This document shows positions 10,706-18,769 of a stretch of 64,000 nucleotides of DNA, piece after piece (the first letter of the stretch is position 1; every line of letters starts with the position of its first letter). Made by a program: the position numbers and the translations under genes. The notes below the pieces were generated by a model. That model did not search any database. It was not told the DNA's origin and was given only the letters and a program-made list of their open reading frames with translations. The stretch is from contig NZ_JAFJMJ010000001.1 of the NCBI RefSeq assembly GCF_017309385.1, positions 4,030,001 through 4,094,000 on the forward strand. Reading direction: 5' to 3'. Source of the DNA: Amycolatopsis sp. 195334CR (lineage in GTDB: Bacteria > Actinomycetota > Actinomycetes > Mycobacteriales > Pseudonocardiaceae).

Positions 10706-11632
10706 GTGGCGTTGGACCCGGATGAGCTGTACGAGGTGGACTCCGATGTCCCGGACCTGGCCGGGGCCGTGCTCCTGCACCACTTCGACGGGTTCGTCGA
10801 CGCCGGATCCGCCGGTGGGCTGGTGGCCGAGCAGCTGCTGGCCGAGTTCGCGCACCGGGTGGTCGCGCGGTTCGACGTGGACCGCCTGATCGACTACCGC
10901 GCGCGCCGCCCGCCGATGATCTACGTCACCGACCACTGGGCGGAATACCGGGCGCCCGAGCTGGTGGTGAACCTGCTGCACGACCACGACGGCACGCCGT
11001 TCCTGTTGCTCACCGGGCCGGAACCGGACCGCGAGTGGGAGCTGTTCGCGGCCGCCGTGCGCCGCCTGGTGCAGCGCTGGAGCGTCCGGCTCACAGTCGG
11101 GTTCCACGGCATCCCGATGGGCGTGCCGCACACCCGGCCGCTCGGGCTGACCGCGCACGCGACCCGGCCGGAGCTGGTCGGCGGGTACCAGCCGCTGTCG
11201 GACCGGCTCAAGGTGCCCGGCAGCATCGCCGGGCTGCTGGAGCTGCGCCTCGGTGAACACGGTCACGACGCGATGGGCTTCGCCGCGCACGTGCCGCACT
11301 ACCTCGCGCAGGCCTCCTACGCCGCGGCCGGGCTCACCCTGCTCGAAGCCGTCGCCGACGCCACGGGCCTGGCCCTGCCCGCCGACTCCATGCGCGAGTC
11401 GGCCCGCTCCACCGACGCCGAGATCGACCGCCAGGTCGAGGAGTCGGAGGAGGTGGCCGACGTGGTGCGCGCGCTGGAGCGGCAGTACGACACCTTCGCC
11501 GACGCGGAGGCCGAGAAGGACAGCCTGCTGGCCGAGACCGTCGAGCACATGCCGACCGCGGACGAGCTGGGCTCGGCGTTCGAGCAGTTCCTCGCCGACC
11601 AGCAGGGGCCGCCGCGCCCGGAGACCTCATAG
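10706..11632 (+). CDS. PAC2 family (proteasome-assembly-chaperone-like) protein
   Basis: 308 residues. The sequence fits the PAC2 family widespread in actinobacteria (LAGAVLLHHFDGFVDAG at the N-terminus, GIPMGVPHTRP in the core, a charged C-terminal helix). Function in bacteria is not established; eukaryotic relatives help assemble proteasomes, and actinobacteria do have 20S proteasomes. The GTG at 10706 is chosen because AGGAGG lies 5 bp upstream. The reading frame stays open further upstream to 10517, but nothing there looks coding. The 3' end overlaps the convergent hydrolase gene by 6 bp. Confidence 0.85.
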   Translation: MALDPDELYEVDSDVPDLAGAVLLHHFDGFVDAGSAGGLVAEQLLAEFAHRVVARFDVDRLIDYRARRPPMIYVTDHWAEYRAPELVVNLLHDHDGTPFLLLTGPEPDREWELFAAAVRRLVQRWSVRLTVGFHGIPMGVPHTRPLGLTAHATRPELVGGYQPLSDRLKVPGSIAGLLELRLGEHGHDAMGFAAHVPHYLAQASYAAAGLTLLEAVADATGLALPADSMRESARSTDAEIDRQVEESEEVADVVRALERQYDTFADAEAEKDSLLAETVEHMPTADELGSAFEQFLADQQGPPRPETS

Positions 11633-12454
11633 GAGCAGGTCGGCCACCTCGCCGGCGCGCAGGACGAAGCCCATGTGGCTGGTGTCGAGGTCGTGCACGG
11701 TGAACGGGTTGTCCGGGGTGGCCGCGTCCGCCTCGGCGATGAGGCGGTCCTGCAACTCGACCGGCAGTGAGCGGTCGGCGAGCAGCCGGATGTAGGTGCG
11801 CGGCACCCGGCCCCAGCGGTCCGGGTGCACGCGTGCGTCGGCGGTCATCACCGCGAGCGACTCGTCCGGTTCGAGGTGGTTGACCGCGGCCAGGAACTGC
11901 TCGTCGGTGGCTTCGGCCATGGTCGCGGCCTTGAGCGCGTCGAGCAGGTCCGGGTCCGAGGTGCGGTAGTTCGCGCGGCCCACGCCCTCGGGCGCGCCGA
12001 CGGCGAACCCGCCCAGGCCGCCGACCAGGCTGCGCGCGGCTTCCGGCTCCGCGAGGTAGGCGACCGGGCTCGGCAGGCTGGTGCAGATCCACGCCGAGAG
12101 GTACACGATCCGCTCGAGCAGCTCGGGCACCTGGTCGGCGACGCCGCTGATGGTCACCCCGCCGAGGCTCACGCCGACGAGCACCACCGGGCCGTGCTCG
12201 GCGACCCGGCGCACGATCTCCACCACGTGCGCCACGTTCTCGGCGAGTTCGACGCCGGTCATGCTCGACGGCTCGGCCGCCCACGCCATCAGGTCCTGCG
12301 GTGCCTGGTAGGCCCGCGAATACCGCGCGTCCGATCCGTGCCCCGGCAGGTCCACCGCGTACGACCGCTGCCCGCGCAACGCCAGTTCGCGCTGCACCGA
12401 GGCCCAGATCGTGCCGTTGCCGCCGGACCCGGGCACCAGCACATAAGTGCGCAT
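11627..12454 (-). CDS. Alpha/beta hydrolase (EstC / salicylate-esterase-like)
   Basis: 275 residues starting MRTYVLVPGSGG, with the oxyanion loop near the N-terminus, nucleophile Ser in VGVSLGG and a C-terminal DTSHMGF His. This is the layout of the short esterase/hydroxynitrile-lyase-like hydrolases without a large cap. No signal peptide, so it is cytoplasmic. The start ATG at 12454 has GGAGAGGG just upstream, although the frame stays open to 12910. The substrate is unknown. It is divergent from the DprE2-like gene and convergent with PAC2. Confidence 0.82.
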   Translation of the reverse strand: MRTYVLVPGSGGNGTIWASVQRELALRGQRSYAVDLPGHGSDARYSRAYQAPQDLMAWAAEPSSMTGVELAENVAHVVEIVRRVAEHGPVVLVGVSLGGVTISGVADQVPELLERIVYLSAWICTSLPSPVAYLAEPEAARSLVGGLGGFAVGAPEGVGRANYRTSDPDLLDALKAATMAEATDEQFLAAVNHLEPDESLAVMTADARVHPDRWGRVPRTYIRLLADRSLPVELQDRLIAEADAATPDNPFTVHDLDTSHMGFVLRAGEVADLLL

Positions 12455-12578
12455 TTCCACCCTCTCCACGTTCTGCTCGACGGAATATTCGACGTTCGGC
12501 GGCGGTCTCGCCTGCCAGGTGGCCGTGGTGGCGGGGGCCGTGGCCGGATTCGTGGGGACGGCGGGCAGACTGCTCGGC

Positions 12579-13322
12579 GTGAGCGGAACGGTGGTGGTCC
12601 TCGGGGGCCGCAGTGAGATCGGGATCGCGGTGGCCGAACGCCTGGTCGCGGACGGGGCGCGCACGGTGGTGCTGGCCGCGCGGCGCAGCGGGGACCTCGA
12701 CGAGCAGGAGGCCGTGCTGCGGGCGGCGGGCGCGACCACGGTCGACCGCGTCGAGTTCGACGCCGACGACGTGGCCCGGCACCGCGAGGTGCTCGACGGC
12801 ATCGTGGAGCGGCACGGTGAGCTGGGCGTGGTGGTCACCGCGTTCGGCATCCTCGGGGACCAGCGCCGGGCGGAGGCACAGGCCGAGCACGCGCTGTCGG
12901 TGGTGCACACCGACTACGTCGCCCACGTCTCGGTGCTGACCGAGCTGGCGAACCTCCTGCGCGCGCAACGCGGGGGCAGCCTGGTGGTGTTCTCCTCGGT
13001 CGCCGGCGTGCGGGTGCGGCGCGCGAACTACGTGTACGGCTCGGCCAAGGCCGGCCTCGACGGCTTCGCCAGCGGCCTGGCCGACGCCCTGACCGGCAGC
13101 GGCGTCCGGCTGCTCCTGGTGCGGCCCGGCTTTGTGGTCGGCCGGATGACCGAGGGCATGGACCCGGCGCCGTTCTCCAGCACGCCGGACCAGGTCGCGG
13201 ACGCCACGGTCAAGGCACTGCGCAAGGGCCGCGGCGAGGTGTGGGTGCCGGGGGTGCTGAGGCCGGTCTTCTTCGTGATGCGGCACCTGCCGCGCGCGAT
13301 CTGGCGTCGGCTGCCGCGCTAG
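12579..13322 (+). CDS. dprE2: DprE2-like decaprenylphosphoryl-2-keto-ribose reductase (SDR)
   Basis: 247 residues. It has a Rossmann GGRSEIGIAVAERL N-terminus, SSVAG and the catalytic YGSAK (YxxxK). Its overall sequence closely follows mycobacterial DprE2, including VRRANYVYGSAKAGLDGF, LLVRPGFV and a C-terminus ending in RHLPRAIWRRLPR. DprE2 reduces decaprenylphosphoryl-2-keto-erythro-pentofuranose to decaprenylphosphoryl arabinose, the arabinose donor for arabinogalactan. The partner DprE1 is not adjacent. The GTG at 12579 puts the Rossmann loop at the expected distance; the Shine-Dalgarno is weak, and a GTG four codons downstream is an alternative. Confidence 0.82.
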   Translation: MSGTVVVLGGRSEIGIAVAERLVADGARTVVLAARRSGDLDEQEAVLRAAGATTVDRVEFDADDVARHREVLDGIVERHGELGVVVTAFGILGDQRRAEAQAEHALSVVHTDYVAHVSVLTELANLLRAQRGGSLVVFSSVAGVRVRRANYVYGSAKAGLDGFASGLADALTGSGVRLLLVRPGFVVGRMTEGMDPAPFSSTPDQVADATVKALRKGRGEVWVPGVLRPVFFVMRHLPRAIWRRLPR

Positions 13323-13364
13323 CCCGCGCGCTTCGGCCTGCCGCCCCGCAGACATGCCCGAGGC

Positions 13365-13475
13365 GCGCGCTCGGGGCGAGACTCGCCGAGACGTGCGCTC
13401 GGGTAAGGCTTACCGAGACGGGCGCTCGGGGCGAGGCTGGCGTGCGCCCGGGCGAGGTTGGTTGAAACGCGGCCG
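13365..13475. repeat. Degenerate tandem repeat array (period about 27 bp)
   Basis: About four decayed copies of a unit built around GCGCTCGGG, then GCGAGRCT and CCGAGAC. Copies one and two contain small inverted repeats, for example GGTAA-GGC-TTACC. The array fills the gap between the convergent DprE2-like and GntR genes. No ORF or clear terminator is present. The GGGCGAGGCT core also occurs in the array at 53722. Confidence 0.6.
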
Positions 13476-13498
13476 CTGGTCGACCAGGCGAGGAGCAG

Positions 13499-14245
13499 CT
13501 AGCTGAGCCGGCGCCGGAGCTCGATGAGGCGGGTGATGCCCCGCTCCACGTGTGCCTCCGCCCGGGACCGGGCCAGTTCCCCGTGCCCGCCTTCGATGGC
13601 GATCAGGATGCCGCTGTGCTGCTCCACCGCCGACCCGAGGTCCGGGCTCTCCCCGCACGCGGGCAGCCACAGCAGCTCCCCGACCTCGCCCTGCAGCGTG
13701 ATCTCGTCCCGCGTCAGCCGCTGGGACTGCGCCGCCGCCGCGATGCCGACGTGGAACCGCGCATCGGCCCGTCGCCGCTCGCCGATGGTTTTCGCCCGCG
13801 CCAGGTGTCCGACCAGCGTGCCGAGTCCGGAGCACTGCTCGGCCCCGGCGCGTTCGGCGGCCAGCTTCGCCGCCGTGCCCGAGACCGCGGTGTGGTGGTC
13901 GCCGATCTCCCGCAGCTCGTGCGGGCACAACCCACCCAGCAGGTCGCGCACCCGCGCGGCCGACGGCTCCAGCGGCGTCCGCACGAAGCTCCCGCCACCA
14001 CGTCCGCGCCGCGTCTCCAGCAACCCTTGATCACGCAACGACGACAACGCCTCGCGCAAGGTCACCGTCGATACCTTCAACGACTCCGCCAGCACCGACT
14101 CGCTCGGCAGCTGCTCGCCGTCCGTGATCAGGCCGAGGCCGATCGCCCGGCTGATCCGCCTGGCCACCACGTCCACCCGGCCGCCGTCGCGCACCGGGCC
14201 GAAGATCACCCGCCGCGGCGCCCCGGACAACCCCTTCGTGCTCAC
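13499..14245 (-). CDS. GntR family (FadR/FCD subfamily) transcriptional regulator
   Basis: 248 residues. The N-terminal winged helix reads GEQLPSESVLAESLKVSTVTLREALSSLRDQGLLETRRGRGGGSFV, a textbook GntR DNA-binding domain, and the rest is an all-helical FCD-type effector domain. The effector is probably a small carboxylate, but nothing nearby fixes which. The GTG at 14245 has GGAAGGAGGG upstream in the minus-strand sequence, which decides it against the longer open frame to 14563. It is divergent from the secreted M23 peptidase gene. Confidence 0.9.
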   Translation of the reverse strand: MSTKGLSGAPRRVIFGPVRDGGRVDVVARRISRAIGLGLITDGEQLPSESVLAESLKVSTVTLREALSSLRDQGLLETRRGRGGGSFVRTPLEPSAARVRDLLGGLCPHELREIGDHHTAVSGTAAKLAAERAGAEQCSGLGTLVGHLARAKTIGERRRADARFHVGIAAAAQSQRLTRDEITLQGEVGELLWLPACGESPDLGSAVEQHSGILIAIEGGHGELARSRAEAHVERGITRLIELRRRLS

Positions 14246-14408
14246 CGCACGCCCTCCTTCCCGGCGAGCCGAAGGTAGCCAGCCGGGCTTAGAGGAACCT
14301 TGGGCGCGGCATTTTCCCTGGTCAGTCGCTTGTACGCAATTTATGCGCGGGTTATCGATGCTTCTCGTGGCGCCGGGGCGCACCCGGTGCGAGGAGAAGG
14401 GACCCTCG

Positions 14409-15311
14409 ATGAGAGCCAGACGCGTGCTCGCCGCCGGTTTCGGACTGCTGATGGGACTGGCCGGCGTGGTCGCCACCGCCTCCCCCGCCGCGGCCGCCGG
14501 GCCGCAGCCGAACTTCCAGCTGCCCTTCCCGTGCAACCAGGCCTGGAACGGCGACAACGACAACTCCAGCGCCCACCGCGCCTACGAAATCGACTTCAAC
14601 CGCGGCAGCACCCCCGGCGCCGACCTCGGCGACACCATCGTGGCCGCCGCCGCGGGCAAGGTGGTCACCTCCGCGCACCAGGGCTCCGCCAACGGCTACG
14701 GCAACCTGATCAAGATCGACCACGGCGGCGGCTGGTCCACCTACTACGCGCACCTGCAGTCCCGCTCGGTCAGCGTCGGCGCGCAGGTGGCGCAGGGCCA
14801 GAAGATCGGCACCCTGGGCAACACCAGCAAGCCGGGCAACAACATCAGCCCCCACCTGCACTACGAGGTCCGCACCACGGACACCACCTACCCGTCGAAC
14901 ATCAAGAAGGCCTACTTCAACGGCGTCGTCTTCGGTTACCCGAACCAGACGCTGACCTCGAAGAACACCTGCAGCGGCGGCGGCAACCCGAACCCGTACG
15001 AGCCCGCCGAGGTCTGCGGCTCCGGCTACAACGTCATCGACCAGCAGGAACTCGGTACCGCGGGCACCGCCTACCTGCTCTACAACGGCTCCTCGAACTG
15101 CGTCACCACGATCAAGAAGACCAGCGTCGGCACCGCCAGCGCCACCTCGGCGTTCCTCGAGGTCGAGGGTGAAGCGCGCAAGACCGACAGCGGCAGCTTC
15201 GAGTACTACGCCGGACCGGTCTCCGCGTCCGCACCGGCGAAGTGCGTGAAGTGGGGCGGTTCGGCCGGGGGTACGTCCTACGAGAGCCCGTTCGAGCACT
15301 GCGGGGCATGA
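14409..15311 (+). CDS. Secreted M23 (LytM-type) metallopeptidase
   Basis: 300 residues. A Sec signal peptide (about 1-33, ending ASPAAAA) is followed by an M23/LytM domain with zinc ligands His and Asp in AHRAYEIDF and the HxH of SPHLHYEV. The catalytic region spans roughly 35-190. A Cys-containing C-terminal domain of about 100 residues is not recognised; it may bind the wall. Such enzymes cut peptidoglycan peptide bridges or other glycine-rich substrates outside the cell. ATG 14409 has GGAGAAGGG upstream. A ydaO/c-di-AMP-type leader, frequent before such genes, was looked for and not seen in the 163-bp upstream gap. It begins the run of extracellular enzymes with the sialidase 7 bp downstream. 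Confidence 0.9.
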   Translation: MRARRVLAAGFGLLMGLAGVVATASPAAAAGPQPNFQLPFPCNQAWNGDNDNSSAHRAYEIDFNRGSTPGADLGDTIVAAAAGKVVTSAHQGSANGYGNLIKIDHGGGWSTYYAHLQSRSVSVGAQVAQGQKIGTLGNTSKPGNNISPHLHYEVRTTDTTYPSNIKKAYFNGVVFGYPNQTLTSKNTCSGGGNPNPYEPAEVCGSGYNVIDQQELGTAGTAYLLYNGSSNCVTTIKKTSVGTASATSAFLEVEGEARKTDSGSFEYYAGPVSASAPAKCVKWGGSAGGTSYESPFEHCGA

Positions 15312-15318
15312 GTCGGTC

Positions 15319-17187
15319 ATGAAGCCACTGGGGGCGAAGAAGAACCGGCCGGGTCTGCTCACCGAGCTGACCCTGTTGCCGGCGTTGATCATGGGGTCGC
15401 TGGTGGCCACCCCGGCGAACACGGCTTCGGCGGTCGCCGAGGTCGCCAGCACCCCGGTCTACCAGGAGCGGTCCGAGGGTTACGACTGCTTCCGGATCCC
15501 GGCGGTGGTGCGGGCGGGCAACGGCGACCTGCTCGCGTTCGCCGAAGGCCGCAACGGCGGCGCGAAGTTCTGCGCCGACGCCGGGGACATCGATCTGGTC
15601 TACAAGCGCTCCACCGACGGCGGCAAGTCGTGGGGCCCGCTGAAGGTGGTCATCGAGGGTTTCGGTGACACCAAGGGCAACCCGGTGCCGATCGCGGTCC
15701 CGGGCACCGGCCGGATCGTGCTGCTGTCCACCTACGAATGCGTCAAGGCACCCGACTGCGGCCGCAAGCCGCGGGTGTCGATCAGCGACGACAACGGGCA
15801 CAACTGGTCCGTTCCGCGTGAGATCACCCAGGAACTGGGGTTCAGCGCACCGCCGCCGTGGCTGGCGACGGGACCTTCGCACGGCATCGTGCTCGCCCGG
15901 GGGGAGCACGAGGGCCGGCTGGTCGCCGGGCTGAACTACTCCATCGGTTCCGCGCATTCCGGCGCCCTGATCTACAGCGACGACCAGGGCGCCACGTGGA
16001 AGCGAGGGGCGGTGGACACGCCGGCCGCCGGGCTGAAACCGCAGGAGATCAGCCCGATCGAGCTGGCCGACGGGCGGGTCTACGCCGCCGCGCGCAACGA
16101 CTGGAACAGCTCCGGCGACCGGTGCGCCAACCAGGGCAAGGACAACCGCGCGTTCGCGATCAGCTTCGACGGCGGCGGCAGCTTCTCGAAGAAGTTCGCC
16201 TTCGAGCCCGACCTCATCACCCCGCCGGTGCAGGGCTCGACCCAGCGGTTGCGCGCGACCGACGACGGTTCGCTCTACAACCGCGTCCTCTTCGCCGCAC
16301 CGTCCACATGCGACCGACGCAAGGAGCTGCGGGTCCGTTCCTCCTACGACGAGGGCGCGAACTGGCAGACACCGGGCGTGCTGGTGTGGGGGCAGGACGC
16401 GGCCTACTCCGACATGGTCCAGCTCGACGGACGCAACACCGGCCTGCTGTTCGAAGCCGGACCCGAGATGAACGCCAACGCCTCCATCCGCTGGGCGGTG
16501 CTGTCGGAGGCCTCGCTCGGCCTGCCCGACGGCAGCACGGCGGGCCTGCCGGTGACCCCCGACGCCGCCGGCGCCAACCACGCCTACCTGCGCGGCGGCC
16601 CCGCCTTCGGCACCGGCCGCCTCGGCAAGGCGCTCACCTTGGACGGCAAGGACGACTACGTTCAACTGCCGTTCGCCGAAGCGCTGGCCACCGGTGGCGG
16701 CGACTTCACCTGGTCCGGCTGGTTCAACTACGGCGCTTCGACGGCGAGCCAGTCCCTGCTGTGGGCGTACAACCAGGGCGAGGGCTTCTCCCAGGTCTGG
16801 TTGCGAGCGGAACCCGGCAGCAACCGCCTCCGCGCGCACCTGGAGAACGGCCCGACCGGGAGCATCACCGTGGACGCGCCCGGCGCGCTCAACGACCAGA
16901 AGTGGCACCACTTCGCGCTGACCCGCTCCGGCGGCACGGCTTCGCTGTACGTGGACGGAAAACTCGCGGGTTCGGCGTCGGGACTGACCGGTTCGGTGAG
17001 CCCGGGACGGCCGTTCGCGATCCACCTGGGCCAGCGGCTGGACGGGCAGTACCGGTTGCAGGGCTCGCTCGACGAGATCCGGTTGTACGGCCGATCGCTG
17101 ACCGCCGCGGAAATCTCCGCGCTGGCAACGGGATCCGGTCCGGATTCGGGACTGCGGCTGCGTTTGCCGCTTGATGCGACCAGGTGA
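15319..17187 (+). CDS. Secreted exo-alpha-sialidase (GH33) with LamG-like C-terminal domain
   Basis: 622 residues. After an N-terminal export segment comes a six-blade sialidase fold: the FRIP motif (CFRIPAVV, about residue 57) and repeated Asp boxes (STDGGKSW, SDDNGHNW, SDDQGATW, SYDEGANW). From about residue 410 there is a concanavalin/LamG-like domain (KALTLDGKDDYVQLP ... WHHFALTRSGGTASLYVDGKLAG ... LDEIRLYGRSLTAAEI), probably carbohydrate-binding. The enzyme would release sialic or related acids from host, fungal or environmental glycans. It lies 7 bp after the M23 gene and is probably co-transcribed with it. The N-terminus is long and basic before the hydrophobic stretch, so the exact start is less certain than the body. 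Confidence 0.9.
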   Translation: MKPLGAKKNRPGLLTELTLLPALIMGSLVATPANTASAVAEVASTPVYQERSEGYDCFRIPAVVRAGNGDLLAFAEGRNGGAKFCADAGDIDLVYKRSTDGGKSWGPLKVVIEGFGDTKGNPVPIAVPGTGRIVLLSTYECVKAPDCGRKPRVSISDDNGHNWSVPREITQELGFSAPPPWLATGPSHGIVLARGEHEGRLVAGLNYSIGSAHSGALIYSDDQGATWKRGAVDTPAAGLKPQEISPIELADGRVYAAARNDWNSSGDRCANQGKDNRAFAISFDGGGSFSKKFAFEPDLITPPVQGSTQRLRATDDGSLYNRVLFAAPSTCDRRKELRVRSSYDEGANWQTPGVLVWGQDAAYSDMVQLDGRNTGLLFEAGPEMNANASIRWAVLSEASLGLPDGSTAGLPVTPDAAGANHAYLRGGPAFGTGRLGKALTLDGKDDYVQLPFAEALATGGGDFTWSGWFNYGASTASQSLLWAYNQGEGFSQVWLRAEPGSNRLRAHLENGPTGSITVDAPGALNDQKWHHFALTRSGGTASLYVDGKLAGSASGLTGSVSPGRPFAIHLGQRLDGQYRLQGSLDEIRLYGRSLTAAEISALATGSGPDSGLRLRLPLDATR

Positions 17188-17204
17188 GGCAACGATAGGG
17201 TTCC

Positions 17205-17243
17205 CCCAGACGTTCACGGCGCGCACGGAACGCGCCGTCTGGG
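17205..17243 (+). promoter_or_regulatory. Two-part hairpin abutting the ribosome-binding site of the S33 peptidase gene
   Basis: CCCAGAC (17205-17211) pairs with GTCTGGG (17237-17243), and GGCGCG (17218-17223) with CGCGCC (17231-17236), leaving a one-sided 6-nt bulge and a 7-nt loop. The right arm runs into the Shine-Dalgarno GGGAGGA (17241-17247) of the TTG-started gene at 17251. It may terminate the sialidase transcript, or mask the ribosome-binding site. Confidence 0.5.
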
Positions 17244-17250
17244 AGGAACT

Positions 17251-18723
17251 TTGCGTAGTTCAGTCAAGTTCGGCGTGCTCGCGGCCGTGTTGTCGCTCCT
17301 GCCGGTGGCGGGCGTGGCCGGTGCGGCGCAGCCGGTCGAATGGGAGACCTGCACCGGTGCGCTGACCGGCGAGTGCGCCACCATCGAGGTGCCGATCGAC
17401 TGGGCGGATCCGGCGGACGGCAGTTTCCAGCTGGCCATCGGCCGGCTGCCCGCCCGCGACCAGGCCAAGCGCATCGGCGTGCTGTTCGTCGCGCCGGGCG
17501 GGCCCGGCTCGTCCGGCATCGACCGCTACACGCTGAACCCCGGCATTCCCGAGGACAGCGTGCTGCGCGACCGGTTCGACATCGTCACCTTCGACCAGCG
17601 CGGGGTCAAGCGCAGCAGCGAGGTCCGGTGCACGCAGGCGCTGCTCGACCAGCGCCCGGCCGAATTCCCGGAAACCGAGGCGGAGTACCAGCAACTGCTC
17701 GACTACAACCGCCGCCTCGGTGAGGACTGCCGCGAGCTGACCGGCGCGATCTTCGACCACGTCGACACCGAGAGCGTGGTCCGCGACATCGACGCCATCC
17801 GCGCCGCGCTCGGCGAGGAGAAGCTCAGCTTCTACGGCGCTTCCTACGGCACGCAGGTCGGCCAGCAGTACGCCGAGCTGTTCGGCGGCCGCGTGCGCGC
17901 GATGACCATCGATTCCACTATGGACCACAGCATCACCTCGGGCTCGAAGTACATCGAGACCGCCAGTTCCGACCTCGAAGGCTCGTTCCTCGCCTTCGCC
18001 GACTGGTGCGCCAGGACCGAGGGCTGCGCGCTGAAGGGCCGCAGCGTGCGCAAGGTGTGGACCGAGGTCCACGCGAAGGCAGAGGCCGGGCAGCTGCCGG
18101 TGACCGCCGAGGCGTTGCGCGGTGAACTGATGAACGGCATGTACTCGCCGGAGAAGCAGTGGTTCCCGCTCGCCACCAGGCTGGCCGAACTCGCCGACGG
18201 CACCGCCGCGCCCGCCCCGGCCGGTGAGCCGAAGGCCGAGACCGGGCAGAACTCGTACCAGGCGATCTGGTGCCAGGACTGGAAGTGGGAGGTCAGCGGG
18301 GTCGACGAGCTGCGCCGGTACGCCGAACGCGCGAACCGGGCCGCGCCCCACACGCGCATCTCACCGTTCTGGAGCGACGTGACCAGCTGCCTCGGCTGGC
18401 CGTCGGAGGTGCGCAACCCGCAGCACCGCCTCGAGGTGCGCGACGCGCCGAAGATCCTGATCACCAAGGCGAAGTACGACGTGGCCACTCCGCGGGCGTG
18501 GAACTACGAGGTGGCGCGGCAGCTGCGGAACGCCGCGCTGCTGGAGTACGAGGGCATCGGGCACGGGCAGTACAACCGCAGCACCTGCGTCCGCGAGCAG
18601 GTGGAGAAGTACCTGGTGTCGTTGAAGACGCCGGGCTTCGGGGCCCGGTGCGCCGCGGTCTGGCCGAAGACGCCGGAACCGGCGACCACCGCGGACGGTC
18701 CCGCCGAGCGGCCGACGCACTGA
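17251..18723 (+). CDS. Secreted S33 tripeptidyl aminopeptidase-like hydrolase
   Basis: 490 residues with a signal peptide (about 1-25, VAGVAGAA). The alpha/beta hydrolase core has an oxyanion GGPGSSG segment, FDQRGVKRSS, nucleophile Ser in YGASYGTQ and a C-terminal lid/TAP-like domain ending with the His of GIGHGQY. This matches SlpD/E and tripeptidyl aminopeptidases of Streptomyces, which remove short peptides from protein N-termini outside the cell. Start is TTG at 17251 with GGGAGGA three bases upstream; no better ATG or GTG gives a signal peptide. The paired cysteines fit an exported protein. Confidence 0.88.
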   Translation: MRSSVKFGVLAAVLSLLPVAGVAGAAQPVEWETCTGALTGECATIEVPIDWADPADGSFQLAIGRLPARDQAKRIGVLFVAPGGPGSSGIDRYTLNPGIPEDSVLRDRFDIVTFDQRGVKRSSEVRCTQALLDQRPAEFPETEAEYQQLLDYNRRLGEDCRELTGAIFDHVDTESVVRDIDAIRAALGEEKLSFYGASYGTQVGQQYAELFGGRVRAMTIDSTMDHSITSGSKYIETASSDLEGSFLAFADWCARTEGCALKGRSVRKVWTEVHAKAEAGQLPVTAEALRGELMNGMYSPEKQWFPLATRLAELADGTAAPAPAGEPKAETGQNSYQAIWCQDWKWEVSGVDELRRYAERANRAAPHTRISPFWSDVTSCLGWPSEVRNPQHRLEVRDAPKILITKAKYDVATPRAWNYEVARQLRNAALLEYEGIGHGQYNRSTCVREQVEKYLVSLKTPGFGARCAAVWPKTPEPATTADGPAERPTH

Positions 18724-18727
18724 AAAC

Positions 18728-18764
18728 AGCCGTGAGTGCGCGGGCGTCCCGCGCACTCACGGCT
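18728..18764. terminator. Bidirectional intrinsic terminator
   Basis: A perfect 17-bp inverted repeat (arms 18728-18744 and 18748-18764) around a 3-nt CGT loop lies between the convergent stops of the S33 peptidase (18723) and the SH3 protein (18770). There is no long T tract, as is usual in GC-rich actinomycetes. Confidence 0.85.
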
Positions 18765-18769
18765 TCAGC

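Noticed and set aside
13365..13475. CRISPR array
   Set aside because: Units are imperfect, there are no unique spacers of constant length and no cas gene; the same holds for the arrays at 26500 and 63615.
14246..14408. ydaO/c-di-AMP riboswitch before the M23 peptidase
   Set aside because: The gap is only 163 bp and no conserved paired core was recognised.
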